A stretch of DNA of 64,000 nt, from assembly GCA_963757265.1 (NCBI GenBank), contig CAVWRA010000011.1:372001-436000 (forward strand), given 5' to 3'. How positions within the stretch are numbered: position 1 is the stretch's first letter; every line of letters starts with the position of its first letter. The DNA is from CAIVVT01 sp963757265 (GTDB taxonomy: Bacteria > Acidobacteriota > Terriglobia > Bryobacterales > Bryobacteraceae). The notes under the pieces are model-generated. The model was not told where the DNA came from. It ran no database searches and saw only the letters and a program-made list of their open reading frames with translations. The translations under genes and the position numbers were made by a program. Of the stretch, positions 44,793 through 53,783 are shown piece after piece.

Positions 44793-45950
44793 CTAGCTGC
44801 GGCTCGACGACGTGTGGGTAATGCTGGTCTGCGTGCCCGGCAGTGGCACGAACCACAGCAGCTTCTTATGCTTCTTGCGCGTGGACACCTCTTCCTTCGA
44901 AATCATCTCCGGCTTCAGCAGCGCCGCCTCCATCCACCGCGTGTCCTTGCCCGGCGCCGCGCCCGTGTCCGCAAAGCCGTCGCGGATCTCCAGGAACGCG
45001 TTCCGCCGCAGCTCGGTCAGATAGTCGCGCATCTTGGGCTGGAACAGCGGCATGTAGAGCTGTTCTTTGATATCGTTCTCCACCTCGGCCAGACTCGCCT
45101 GGCCCTCCTTGAAATGATCTTCCACCCGCAGGATCAGGAAGCCCGACGCCACCCGGATCGGGTCCGTGATATACGCCTTGGCCTTGTCCCACACCGCCGC
45201 CACCAGTTCCGGCGACAGGTCGCTCTTGGCGTATCCCGGCAGCTCGCCTCCCTGTTTGGCCGTCAGCGCATCCGAGTTGTCCCTCACCAATTCTCCGAAG
45301 CGCTCGCCCTTGCGTGCCCGCGCCACCACGTCCTTGGCCTTCTTCTCGGCCGCGCTGAGCGCCGCCGGACTATCCCCCTCCACCGCGATCAGAATCTCGC
45401 GCAAGAAGATCTGCTCCTTGCGGATGAACGAGCTCTTGTGCTTCTCGTAATAGTCGACCACCTGCTCGTGCGGGATGTTGATCTTGCCGCTCACCTCCTG
45501 CGCCACCACCTTCTGCGTCATGATCTGGTTCTTCATATCCTGCTTGAAGTCCTCGTAGCTCCGCCCCGTGTTTTCCTTGATCCATTGCTGGAACTTGTCC
45601 GGGTCGGCGATCTTGGACTCGTTCTGCACTTCGGCCATGCGCTTGGAGACCTCGTTGTCCACTTTGATGTCCAGGTCCTTGGCGCGCTGTACCAGCAGCA
45701 GCGAGTCGATCTTCTCGCGCAACAGGTCTTTCTCCCGCTCCTTCAGCGCATCGCGGATCTGGGCCGGCGTGCCCCCATGCTGCTGCATCTCAGCCGCCAT
45801 GTCCTTCCGCATCTGGTCCAGCTCGCTCAGGGTGACGATGTCGCCGTTCACTTTGGCGACGATCTGCTCCACCACGATGGCGTCTCCTGCCCATAGGGCC
45901 GGAGCGATCGCCAGCACAACGGTGCAGGCGTTCAAGGCGCGAATGCTCAT
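44793..45950 (-). CDS. Periplasmic parvulin-type peptidyl-prolyl isomerase (SurA-like)
   Basis: 385 residues. A signal peptide (MSIRALNACTVVLAIAPALWA) is followed by a SurA N-terminal chaperone region (VVEQIVAKVNGDIVTLSELDQMRKDM) and a parvulin domain (LREILIAVEG, ARKGERFGELVRDNSDALTAKQGGELPGY, the last a typical rotamase segment). It should help outer-membrane proteins fold. The printed frame runs to 46016; ATG 45950 is chosen because the signal peptide begins there. First gene of the operon with the nuclease and BlaI genes. The TonB-dependent receptor, a likely client type, starts ~200 bp away on the other strand. Confidence 0.88.
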   Translation of the reverse strand: MSIRALNACTVVLAIAPALWAGDAIVVEQIVAKVNGDIVTLSELDQMRKDMAAEMQQHGGTPAQIRDALKEREKDLLREKIDSLLLVQRAKDLDIKVDNEVSKRMAEVQNESKIADPDKFQQWIKENTGRSYEDFKQDMKNQIMTQKVVAQEVSGKINIPHEQVVDYYEKHKSSFIRKEQIFLREILIAVEGDSPAALSAAEKKAKDVVARARKGERFGELVRDNSDALTAKQGGELPGYAKSDLSPELVAAVWDKAKAYITDPIRVASGFLILRVEDHFKEGQASLAEVENDIKEQLYMPLFQPKMRDYLTELRRNAFLEIRDGFADTGAAPGKDTRWMEAALLKPEMISKEEVSTRKKHKKLLWFVPLPGTQTSITHTSSSRS

Positions 45951-46166
45951 ACCGCCATTATCGTCAACTCTCGCCTCCTGCGGCCACTCGCCTCCTCTTC
46001 CCCCCCCGCGCTCCACCCGCCCATCGCCCCGCCGCCCGGCGCCCCGCCCCGCCGCTCGCGCCCGGCGCGCCCGCTGCTACACTAATTGGATAGCGCTTCC
46101 TGCGCTTGATTCGGTAACGCGCGGGAAGATCCATTCGTCAAAAGGGTGATCAGGAGGCCTGTGTCT

Positions 46167-49100
46167 TTGTTTAAGTTCTTTTCAGTTGCGGCCCTGCTCT
46201 GCTTTTTTCTTAGCCCCGCTCCGATCTACGCCCAGGAAGGCGCTCGCTTGTCCGTCGTCGTTCTTGACCCCTCTGGCGCCGCCGTCCCCACCGCCAAGGT
46301 GACTCTCATTCAGAGGAGCCGCGGCTCGGCCCGCAGCGCCGACACCGAAGTCTCTGGCGACTGCTACTTCGCTTCCCTCAATCCCGGCGCCTACCGGCTC
46401 GAAGTCGAAAAGCAGGGCTTCGACAAGTACGTCATTGAGGACCTCGAGCTCCATGCCCGCGACTTTCAGACCCTGCGCATCAATGTCAAAGTCTCGGCCG
46501 CGGAAAAGGCCGAGATCACGGTCAAGGGCACTGTCGAGGGCGTCCAGATCGACACCTCCACCGGCGCCACCGTCAGCGGCCGCTACTCCACTGACCTCCC
46601 GTCCAACGACCGCAGCATCGGGTCCCTCGTGCTCATGGCTCCCGGCATCGTCAACGCCGGCGGGGCCCTGGCCGGCAGCGGCGACGTCAATGCCAATGGT
46701 CTACGTTCCAACACCAACTACTACACCGTCGATGGCCTCAGCGCCAACGCCGGTACCGCTCCCAGCGCCGGCGGCGGCAGTTTCTTTGGCGGCGGCTTCG
46801 GCGGTGTCGGCACCACCGGTTCCACCCTGTTGACCACCGCCGCCGGCAACACCTTCAACATGATCTCCCTCGACGCCATGCAGGAGTTTCGTGTTCAGAC
46901 TTCAACCTTCGCGCCCGAGTTCGGCCGTTCCCCCGGCGCGCAGGTCAACGTCACCAGCCGCAGCGGATCGAATTATATCCACGGTTCGGCTTACGGCTAC
47001 TACCGTAACAACCGCTTCGACGCCAACGATTGGTTCGGCAACAGCTACAGCCTGGCGCGCGGTCAGCTGCTGTCGGAGGACTATGGCGGCACGGTCGGCG
47101 GTCCCATCCAGGAGAATAAGACGTTTTTCTTCGCCTCCTTCGAAGGCCTGCATCTCACCCAGCCGCGCACCGACATCGAGAGCGTCCCCGATCTCGCCAG
47201 CCGCAGCAAAGCTGGACCCGCCCTGCAGCCCTATTTGTTCGCCTTTCCCGTTCCCAACGGCCAGGAACTCGGCAACGGCGCCGCGCAGTTTCTGAGCGTC
47301 TACTCGACGCCCTCCTCCACCGACGCCACCAGCCTGCGCGTCGACCGCATCCTCTCCAGCCGCACCACCGGGTTCCTGCGTTACAGCTACACCCCCTCCA
47401 ACAACACCACCCGCGGCGGTTTCGATTCCAGCGCCGATAGCGTGCACCACTACACCTCCAACTCCCAGTCGCTGACCGCCGCCATCACGGTGATCTCCAA
47501 GGACGATTTCGTCAACGACATCCGCCTCAACGTCTCCCGCAATGTCTCGGTCATGAATTCAATCATGGATACCTTCGGCGGAGCGGTTGTGCTGCCCGAT
47601 ACGCTGATTTACCCCACCGGCATTGACTCCACCACCGGGACCTACTCCTTGAACGTCATGGGTGTCGGCGGCTACTCCAAGGGTCAAAGCAGCGACAGCG
47701 CCCAGAACGCCGCCAATCTCGTCTTCACCCAGTCGGTCTCCGACGGCGGCCACCAGTACAAGGCCGGCGCCGACGTTCGCGCCCTGATGCCCACCTACCG
47801 TTACCTGCCCTATAGCGAGGAGGTGAGTTTCGACGGTCTGACCGGCAACGAGGGCGGCCTGTTGACCGGCTCGGCCACCAATTATGTCGTCAGCTCCAAC
47901 GTCACCGGGCGCTACCCCCTGTACCTGAACTACGCCTTCTACATGCAGGACACCTGGAAGAAGACCAGCCGCTTGACCTTGACCTACGGTTTCCGCTGGG
48001 ACGTCAACCCCCCGCCTTTTGCCCGCAGCGGCCCGTCCTTGCTGGGACTCGATGACAGCGGCAATCTGGACTCCTCCAATCCGCTCTATAAGACCCGTTG
48101 GTTCAATTTCGCGCCGCGGCTCGGCTTCGCCTACCAGCTCCGCGGCAGCGGCAACCACCTCACGCTCCTGCGCGGCGGCTTCGGCATCTTCTACGACACC
48201 GGCTACGGCTCCAGCGCCAATGCCTTCAACAGCGCCCCCTACGTCAATAGCATCATCACCAATTCACCGGCCTTTCCGATTACGGAAGCCCTGCAGGAGC
48301 CGCCCGGTCTGCCCCCGGCCGAGCCTTACACCCAGGTCTTCGCCGCCAACGCCGACTTGGTGTCGCCCCGGGTTTTTCAGTACAACATGATCCTCGAGCG
48401 CTGGCTCGGCGCCGGCCAGGTCCTCAGCGTCGGCTACGTCGGCACGCTGGGCCACGACCTCCTCTTGCAGACCAGCGCCCCCACTTTCTTCACCTCCGCC
48501 TACGACCTCGCCATCATCACCACCAACGGCGGTTCCTCCTCATATAACGCCCTCCAGGCGCAGTACCGTCGCACCCTCAGCCACGGCCTCCAGGCCCAGG
48601 CCTCTTACACCTGGAGCCACTCCCTCGACACCTCGTCCAGCGACTACGGCGGAGGCGGTTTTGCCCTGGTGGCTTCTTCCCATGGTGATTCCAACTTCGA
48701 CGTCCGGCAGAATTTCATCGGAACCTTGAGCTACATGATCCCCAGTCCCAAGCCCACCGCTCTGCGCTGGGTCCTGGGCGACTGGGCTCTCGACGGCGTC
48801 TTCACCGCCCGCACCGGCTTGCCCTTCGACGTCACCGGCCTCCTGACCCAGGCAACGGGCAGCACCTCCACCACCACGACCACCACCCAGTTCTACTTCG
48901 CTGAGGTCCGCCCGGATGTGACCGGCGCGCCGCTCTGGATCAGCGACCCCCACGCCCCCGGCGGGCAGCGCCTCAATCCGGCCGCCTTCTCCGCTCCGGC
49001 CGTCGACACCCAGGGCAATCTGGGTCGCAACGTGCTGCGCGGTTTCAACGCCTACCAGGCGGATCTCTCATTCCGCCGCGTTTTCCCCATCGGCGATCGC

Positions 49101-49310
49101 TACCGGCTCCAGGCCCGCGTCGACGCCTTCAACGCCTTGAACCATCCCAACTTCGCTAACCCGACCGAGAATGCGGGCGCCAACCTGGCCAGCCCCCTGT
49201 TCGGAGTCGCCACCCAGATGCTGTATTCCGCTGTCGGCAGCGGCATGAACCCGTCCCAAACCAACGGCGGCCCGCGGACCATTCAGTTCTCCCTGCGGCT
49301 CCAGTTCTAG
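46167..49310 (+). CDS. Oar-like TonB-dependent outer-membrane receptor with carboxypeptidase-like N domain
   Basis: About 1047 residues. A signal peptide (ending SPAPIYAQ) is followed by a carboxypeptidase regulatory-like domain (LSVVVLDPSGAAVPTAKVTLIQ ... PGAYRLEVEKQGFDKY), a plug domain (GDVNANGLRSNTNYYTVDGLSANAG) and a long beta-barrel ending in the outer-membrane signature FSLRLQF with terminal Phe. It resembles the Oar/RagA-like receptors common in acidobacteria, which import large or complex ligands, perhaps glycans. The frame opens at GTG 46146, but AGGAGG at 46152-46157 lies nine bases before TTG 46167, so that start is favoured; GTG 46161 is too close. The stop TAG is followed immediately by repeat copy C. 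Confidence 0.92.
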   Translation: MFKFFSVAALLCFFLSPAPIYAQEGARLSVVVLDPSGAAVPTAKVTLIQRSRGSARSADTEVSGDCYFASLNPGAYRLEVEKQGFDKYVIEDLELHARDFQTLRINVKVSAAEKAEITVKGTVEGVQIDTSTGATVSGRYSTDLPSNDRSIGSLVLMAPGIVNAGGALAGSGDVNANGLRSNTNYYTVDGLSANAGTAPSAGGGSFFGGGFGGVGTTGSTLLTTAAGNTFNMISLDAMQEFRVQTSTFAPEFGRSPGAQVNVTSRSGSNYIHGSAYGYYRNNRFDANDWFGNSYSLARGQLLSEDYGGTVGGPIQENKTFFFASFEGLHLTQPRTDIESVPDLASRSKAGPALQPYLFAFPVPNGQELGNGAAQFLSVYSTPSSTDATSLRVDRILSSRTTGFLRYSYTPSNNTTRGGFDSSADSVHHYTSNSQSLTAAITVISKDDFVNDIRLNVSRNVSVMNSIMDTFGGAVVLPDTLIYPTGIDSTTGTYSLNVMGVGGYSKGQSSDSAQNAANLVFTQSVSDGGHQYKAGADVRALMPTYRYLPYSEEVSFDGLTGNEGGLLTGSATNYVVSSNVTGRYPLYLNYAFYMQDTWKKTSRLTLTYGFRWDVNPPPFARSGPSLLGLDDSGNLDSSNPLYKTRWFNFAPRLGFAYQLRGSGNHLTLLRGGFGIFYDTGYGSSANAFNSAPYVNSIITNSPAFPITEALQEPPGLPPAEPYTQVFAANADLVSPRVFQYNMILERWLGAGQVLSVGYVGTLGHDLLLQTSAPTFFTSAYDLAIITTNGGSSSYNALQAQYRRTLSHGLQAQASYTWSHSLDTSSSDYGGGGFALVASSHGDSNFDVRQNFIGTLSYMIPSPKPTALRWVLGDWALDGVFTARTGLPFDVTGLLTQATGSTSTTTTTTQFYFAEVRPDVTGAPLWISDPHAPGGQRLNPAAFSAPAVDTQGNLGRNVLRGFNAYQADLSFRRVFPIGDRYRLQARVDAFNALNHPNFANPTENAGANLASPLFGVATQMLYSAVGSGMNPSQTNGGPRTIQFSLRLQF

Positions 49311-49486
49311 CCCGGATGTTGCACCGCGATCGCAGCGAGGCGCGATGAGAGGGCTGCAGATACAAGGCGCGCGACCGGAGCCGCCCGCAGGCGTACTTGA
49401 CAGTACGTCGAGGACGGCGACCGAGCGCAACGCAGTAGATGCGGCCCTATCGCGCGCCGCAGCCGATTGTCGGTGAAACATCCGGG
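49311..49486 (+). repeat. 176-bp near-palindromic repeat, full copy C
   Basis: Full copy beginning one base after the TAG stop of the TonB-dependent receptor (ttctag then cccggatgttgcaccg) and ending ggtgaaacatccggg. By eye it differs from copies A and B at only a few positions. It could also act as a 3' hairpin for the receptor mRNA. Confidence 0.92.
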
Positions 49487-49705
49487 CTGGCCCCGGTCCA
49501 CGCTACCCGAACGGATGGCGTTGCGCGCGGAAATGCCCTGGGCCATCCCGACACGCCCCCTGTCCCGGATTGACACGCAGGCCCATCCTTGATAGCGTAG
49601 GGTTTTCGTAGGCGATTGCCGTTATCCTCTGCACGGCGCCGGCTGCGGTCACACGTCGCTGTGGCCCCTCCCGGCCCGTCGGACGAGTGGAATGACCGGC
49701 CGACG

Positions 49706-50620
49706 ATGAATCAGCCCTATTTCATAGTCGTACTCGCGCACTCTCTCCACGGACGCATCCGCCGTTTCCATATCGATCAGAAGATCGTCTTTGCTGTCTT
49801 GGGTTTAGCCCTCCTGGGCTGCTTCACGCTGTTCGGTATGGTCTCCAGTTACATGCGCATGGCGTGGAAGGTCTCGCAGTACAATCGCCTGCAGGCGCAG
49901 ACCGACGCCCTGCGCGCCCGCTACCAGAATCTGCTCGCCGAATCCAGCCAGAAATCGAGCCAGGTGGCGCAGCTCCAATTGCTCGCCAGCGAAGTCACCA
50001 TGGCCTATGGAATCAAGCAGATTCCCGCCTCCCATAACGCTCCGGCGCAATCCGCGCAGTTCAGCGAAGCCGGCCTGGCCGGTCCCGTCCAGCCGCCCAG
50101 TTTCACCGAGAGCCTGGAGCAGTACAACCTGCTCAAGTCGGCCAACCTCAACGTTTTCGGCAACAGCTACATGCGCCGCTATCTCGCCCATGCCAAGCCC
50201 TCGCTGTGGCCCGTCATGGGGCGCCTGCTGAGCCCCTTCGGCAAGCGCGAAGATCCTTTCAACGGCATGCAGGCCACGCACACCGGCGTCGATATCTCCG
50301 CCGCCATGGGCACGCCCGTGCGCGTGACCGCCGATGGGATCGTGGTCTCCACCGATTACTCCGGCGGTTACGGCCGGCTGATCGTCGTCGATCATGGCGG
50401 CGGTCTCGAAACTTATTACGCCCACCTGTCGCGCATCGACGTGCTCCCCGGCCAGGAAGTCCGCATGGGCCAGTTCATCGGTGCTTCGGGGGCCTCCGGC
50501 CGGGTCACCACCCCGCACCTCCACTATGAAGTCCGGATGGGCGGCATTCCCATCAACCCGCATAGCTTCCTCGACCACAGCTTCGCCTCGCCGGTCCCGC
50601 AACGCGAGTTCGGCTTCTAG
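49706..50620 (+). CDS. M23-family peptidoglycan endopeptidase
   Basis: 304 residues. An N-terminal cytoplasmic tail and one TM helix (IVFAVLGLALLGCFTLFGMVSS) are followed by a coiled-coil-like stretch, then a LytM/M23 domain with HTGVDIS (zinc His and Asp) and HLHYEVR (HxH), plus YYAHLSRIDV and GASGASGRVTTPHL. It cuts peptide cross-links in peptidoglycan or acts as a LytM activator; all catalytic residues are present. ATG 49706 is chosen because it precedes MNQPYFIVVLAHSLHGR, the normal N-terminal segment of this group. Confidence 0.92.
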   Translation: MNQPYFIVVLAHSLHGRIRRFHIDQKIVFAVLGLALLGCFTLFGMVSSYMRMAWKVSQYNRLQAQTDALRARYQNLLAESSQKSSQVAQLQLLASEVTMAYGIKQIPASHNAPAQSAQFSEAGLAGPVQPPSFTESLEQYNLLKSANLNVFGNSYMRRYLAHAKPSLWPVMGRLLSPFGKREDPFNGMQATHTGVDISAAMGTPVRVTADGIVVSTDYSGGYGRLIVVDHGGGLETYYAHLSRIDVLPGQEVRMGQFIGASGASGRVTTPHLHYEVRMGGIPINPHSFLDHSFASPVPQREFGF

Positions 50621-50908
50621 TTCTTTTCTCTCTTTTCTATTCACCTGGCCCGCTCGCCATCCCCGCGCCATTTCACCGCATTCACTCGCTCCTCACCCCT
50701 CGCTGCCGCGCCCGCCCTCCCGCTCGGACCCCCTCCCACCCTCAGCCGCGCCCCGCCTCATACCCGCGCTCAGCCCTCGTTCCCACGCCGGTTTCAGCCT
50801 GGATCTGTTGGCCGGTCAACATCTTCTGGCAGTCGCGCGCCGCCGTCGCGACGCGCCTCCTACGCGCCCCCGGGACTTCTCCGGGGCTCTCCGGACCAGG
50901 ATGCTAAG

Positions 50909-52027
50909 ATGACTGCCATGGACCAGTGGCATCCCGGCGCGACTCGACTCTCGCGGCGGGCGCTGTTGCTGGCTTTGGCCGGCCCGTCCGCTGCCGTCGG
51001 CGCCTCCGGGGGCAGCGTCGTTCTGCCCCCTGACTGGACCGTGTATCCCGACTCCTCCACCGAATTCGATGTCCGGCGCCTCACCTCGCCCCTCTATTCG
51101 AGCTTCCTGCCGGCCTGGCCGGGCCGTGCTGTCTCCAGCCGTTCGGATTTTGTCGTTCTGGCCAGCGACCGGACCGCAACCACCGCGCTCCACCGCCTGG
51201 ACCTGAAATCGGGGCAGAGCCGCGTCCTCTGTCCGCTCAGCGATCCGCGCGCTTTTACCCTCACCAGCAATGACCGCACGGTCTGCTTCCGCAATCGGGA
51301 ATCCGTTTTTGCCATATCTTCGACGGGCGCCTCCCACCCGGTCCAGCTGTGGCAATCCGCGCCTTCGGACGACCGCGCTCCCTTGTGCCTCGTCGAGGAC
51401 GCTGCGACGCTCTGGTTCACCACCTCCACAGCCGACGGCGCCGCTCTGATGCGGATTCGTCTAGCCTCCCGGCCCGAGCCTCTTCTGGTGCTCACCCACG
51501 ACGCCATTCTGGAGCCGCTGCCCAATCCGCGTCGCGCGCTCGTTCTGTGGCGTTCCGCCGGCGACTCGCTGTGGCTGTGCGAACACGACGGCGCCAACCT
51601 GCGCCGCCTCGACACGCCCTCCGGCCGCGTCCTCCAGGCCCTGTGGAGCCCCGACGGCCAGAGCGTCCTGTACCTTCACGATCTCCGCTCTGTCCCCGGC
51701 TCCGTCGCCATCCGCGAACAGGACGTGGACAGCCGTACCGACCGCCTGGTGGCGCCCACCAGCCAGTACGCCTGCTTCGCCCGCAACGCCAATGCCTCGG
51801 TCTTTCTCGGCGCCAGCCGCAGCAAGGCCGGCCCCTACGTGTTCCTGCTGCTCCGCATCACGCGCCGCGAGCTCCCCCTGTGCGAGCACCGTTCGCGCGA
51901 CGCCTCCGCCTCCGGCCTGACTTTTGCTCCCGACAGCCAGCGCATCTTCTTTCAGGGCGACGCCGAAGGCCAGCCCGTGGTCTACTCCATGAAGCTCGAC
52001 AAGTTCGTCGAAAAGACTGATTCCTAG
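50909..52027 (+). CDS. Exported beta-propeller protein (TolB/oligogalacturonate-lyase-like)
   Basis: 372 residues. A Tat-like start, TRLSRRALLLALAGPSAAVGASGG, is followed by blades of the PD40/WD40 type: DFVVLASDRTATTALHRLDLKSGQSRVL, LQALWSPDGQSVLYLHDLRSV and GLTFAPDSQRIFFQGDAEGQPVVYS. The order resembles oligogalacturonate lyases (PL22) and TolB-like propellers. I cannot place the catalytic His/metal residues of PL22, so lyase activity is unproven. No operon partner. The ~290 bp upstream is Pro-codon-rich, with no gene. Confidence 0.75.
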   Translation: MTAMDQWHPGATRLSRRALLLALAGPSAAVGASGGSVVLPPDWTVYPDSSTEFDVRRLTSPLYSSFLPAWPGRAVSSRSDFVVLASDRTATTALHRLDLKSGQSRVLCPLSDPRAFTLTSNDRTVCFRNRESVFAISSTGASHPVQLWQSAPSDDRAPLCLVEDAATLWFTTSTADGAALMRIRLASRPEPLLVLTHDAILEPLPNPRRALVLWRSAGDSLWLCEHDGANLRRLDTPSGRVLQALWSPDGQSVLYLHDLRSVPGSVAIREQDVDSRTDRLVAPTSQYACFARNANASVFLGASRSKAGPYVFLLLRITRRELPLCEHRSRDASASGLTFAPDSQRIFFQGDAEGQPVVYSMKLDKFVEKTDS

Positions 52028-52136
52028 TGCCTGTTCACGCTACGCGGACGGCGGGCTGAGCGGAATTAAAATTTGTTAGTAAACAGTCCCGAGCGACCGC
52101 TTTGGATGTAGGCTTACGGGGAACCAGCGGCCAAGT

Positions 52137-52988
52137 ATGACCCTGCCTGAGTTCACTTACACCGTTCTGCTAAAACCACGGCCGCTGCGCGCCGCGGCCA
52201 ATGCGGTGTTGCTCGCGTTGACGCCCGCAGTCGTTGAGCGCTACGGCGCACGCATCCATCTGAACCCGCACGATCCGGTGGTCTCCGGCGCGCTAGCTCT
52301 GCACGTCTACGAGAAGCCCGGGACGCGCTTCTTCCTCCGGGCCATCCAGCCGGGCATGACGTTTCTCGACATCGGGGCCAACGTCGGCTACTACAGTGCG
52401 CTGGCGCTGGCGCGCCTCGGGCCGCATGGACGGGTGGTGGCGGTAGAGCCCGACCCGGAGTCGTTTGCCTATCTGCGGCGCACCATCGCGGCTAACGGCG
52501 AGAATCGCGTCACGCTGGTGAACAAGGGCCTGGCAGCCGCACCCGGCACATTGCGGCTGTATCGCAATTTATCGAATCGCGGTGACAACCGGTTTTACGC
52601 CAACGATCTCGCGGGCGACTCTATCGAAGCGGAAGTCGCCCGTGCCGACGATCTGCTGGCCGGCCTGGGCATCGATCGCGTGGATTGCATCAAAATGGAT
52701 GTGCAGGGCTTCGAGGGCCAGGTGCTGGCCGGCCTGGAGCGCACCATCCGCAACTCCGGCTCCCTGGTGATGCTCAGCGAATTCTGGCCCTGGGGACTGG
52801 GCCAGGCGGGCAGCGATCCGCTGGAAGTGCTGGCGCGGCTCCGGCAACTCGGCTGCGAGCTGTACGAGTTGAGCGCCGATGGCTCGACCGTGCCGCTGGC
52901 CGATCCCGGCGCATTCATCGGCCGCTACCAGGGCCGTAAATACGCCAACATCGTGGCCCTACGCCGGCCGGAACCACGGCCACAGTAA
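52137..52988 (+). CDS. FkbM-family methyltransferase
   Basis: 283 residues. The SAM-binding site is TFLDIGANVGYYSALALARLGPHGRVVAVEPDPE (FkbM signature DxGANxGxxS), followed by ADDLLAGLGIDRVDCIKMDVQGFEGQVLAGLE with the D-V-x-G-x-E motif. FkbM enzymes O-methylate sugars or natural products; here the target is unknown. It is a monocistronic-looking gene after the propeller gene, with ~110 bp between. Confidence 0.9.
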   Translation: MTLPEFTYTVLLKPRPLRAAANAVLLALTPAVVERYGARIHLNPHDPVVSGALALHVYEKPGTRFFLRAIQPGMTFLDIGANVGYYSALALARLGPHGRVVAVEPDPESFAYLRRTIAANGENRVTLVNKGLAAAPGTLRLYRNLSNRGDNRFYANDLAGDSIEAEVARADDLLAGLGIDRVDCIKMDVQGFEGQVLAGLERTIRNSGSLVMLSEFWPWGLGQAGSDPLEVLARLRQLGCELYELSADGSTVPLADPGAFIGRYQGRKYANIVALRRPEPRPQ

Positions 52989-53052
52989 TAGAGAATGAAA
53001 AGTCACTTCGCGTCACCGTTCATCCATCCCCAACACTGAGTCTGTTCCTGCG

Positions 53053-53490
53053 TCATACCCCTGTCGGCCGGGCTGGCTTCTTCTTGGCTGTCCGTTGAGC
53101 GCACGCTGCGGAGTTGGCCGCCACCGCGGCGCGGATGAGTCGCTGGAAGGCCGCTTCGTTGATCTTTTCTCCTTGGCGCAGGTCGATCGCACGCCGCACG
53201 TTCCCTTCCAGGCTGGAATTAAAAAGCCTCTCCGGGTCTTCGAGGGAGGCTCCGCGAAAGAAGGTGAGCTTCACCACCTGCTTGTACGATTCTCCCGTGC
53301 ACACGCCGCCGTCATGCGACCACACCGGGGTCCCCATCCATTTCAACTCCTCCTGGATGCCGGGGTCGGCCTCGTGGATCAGCTGACGGACATGCGCCAG
53401 GGTCTCGCCTCTCCAATCCCCCAGCTTTTCAATCCGCTTCGTGATTTTCGCTGCCGCGGCCTCGCTCTCCGGACGGCCTTTCAGCTTCAT
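53053..53490 (-). CDS. DUF1801 domain protein
   Basis: 145 residues. WRGETLAHVRQLIHEADPGIQEELKWMGTPVWSHDGGVCTGESYKQVVKLTFFRGA is characteristic of DUF1801 (YdhG/YdeI-like), a small alpha/beta fold of unknown role. The N and C termini are basic (Lys/Arg-rich), suggesting nucleic-acid contact, an inference. Starts at ATG 53490. Confidence 0.85.
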   Translation of the reverse strand: MKLKGRPESEAAAAKITKRIEKLGDWRGETLAHVRQLIHEADPGIQEELKWMGTPVWSHDGGVCTGESYKQVVKLTFFRGASLEDPERLFNSSLEGNVRRAIDLRQGEKINEAAFQRLIRAAVAANSAACAQRTAKKKPARPTGV

Positions 53491-53733
53491 GTTCCCTCCG
53501 CTCCTTCTTCTTCACCAGCCGGCCGCCGCTGCGGCCGCCCTCCTGGCCCTCCCGCGGCGGCCAGTTGCCGCGGAACAGGACGGCGGGGACGCAAAAGTGG
53601 TACCCCTGCGCTTCGAAATTCGAAAGCAGTATTACCTGTGTGCCGGATTGCACATCCAATCCTGTCGCTCTGCGTCCCACCCCTCTGCGCCGGGCGAACC
53701 TCAGCCCACTTCTCCCCGTTCCCAATAACACCA

Positions 53734-53760
53734 ACGGCGCGGAGGACCTCTCCGCGCCGT
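53734..53760 (-). terminator. Hairpin downstream of the M48 protease gene
   Basis: An 11-bp perfect stem (ACGGCGCGGAG / CTCCGCGCCGT) with a short loop lies 23 bp after the stop of the M48 gene. On the minus strand TTGGTGTTATT follows, a modest T-rich run, so it is a probable intrinsic terminator. Confidence 0.65.
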
Positions 53761-53783
53761 CGATCCGCTGCCCTGAGCGGCAA

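Noticed and set aside
50630..50905. Small protein gene between the M23 and propeller genes
   Set aside because: Only Pro/Ser/Arg-rich frames with no start signal; looks like low-complexity intergenic DNA.
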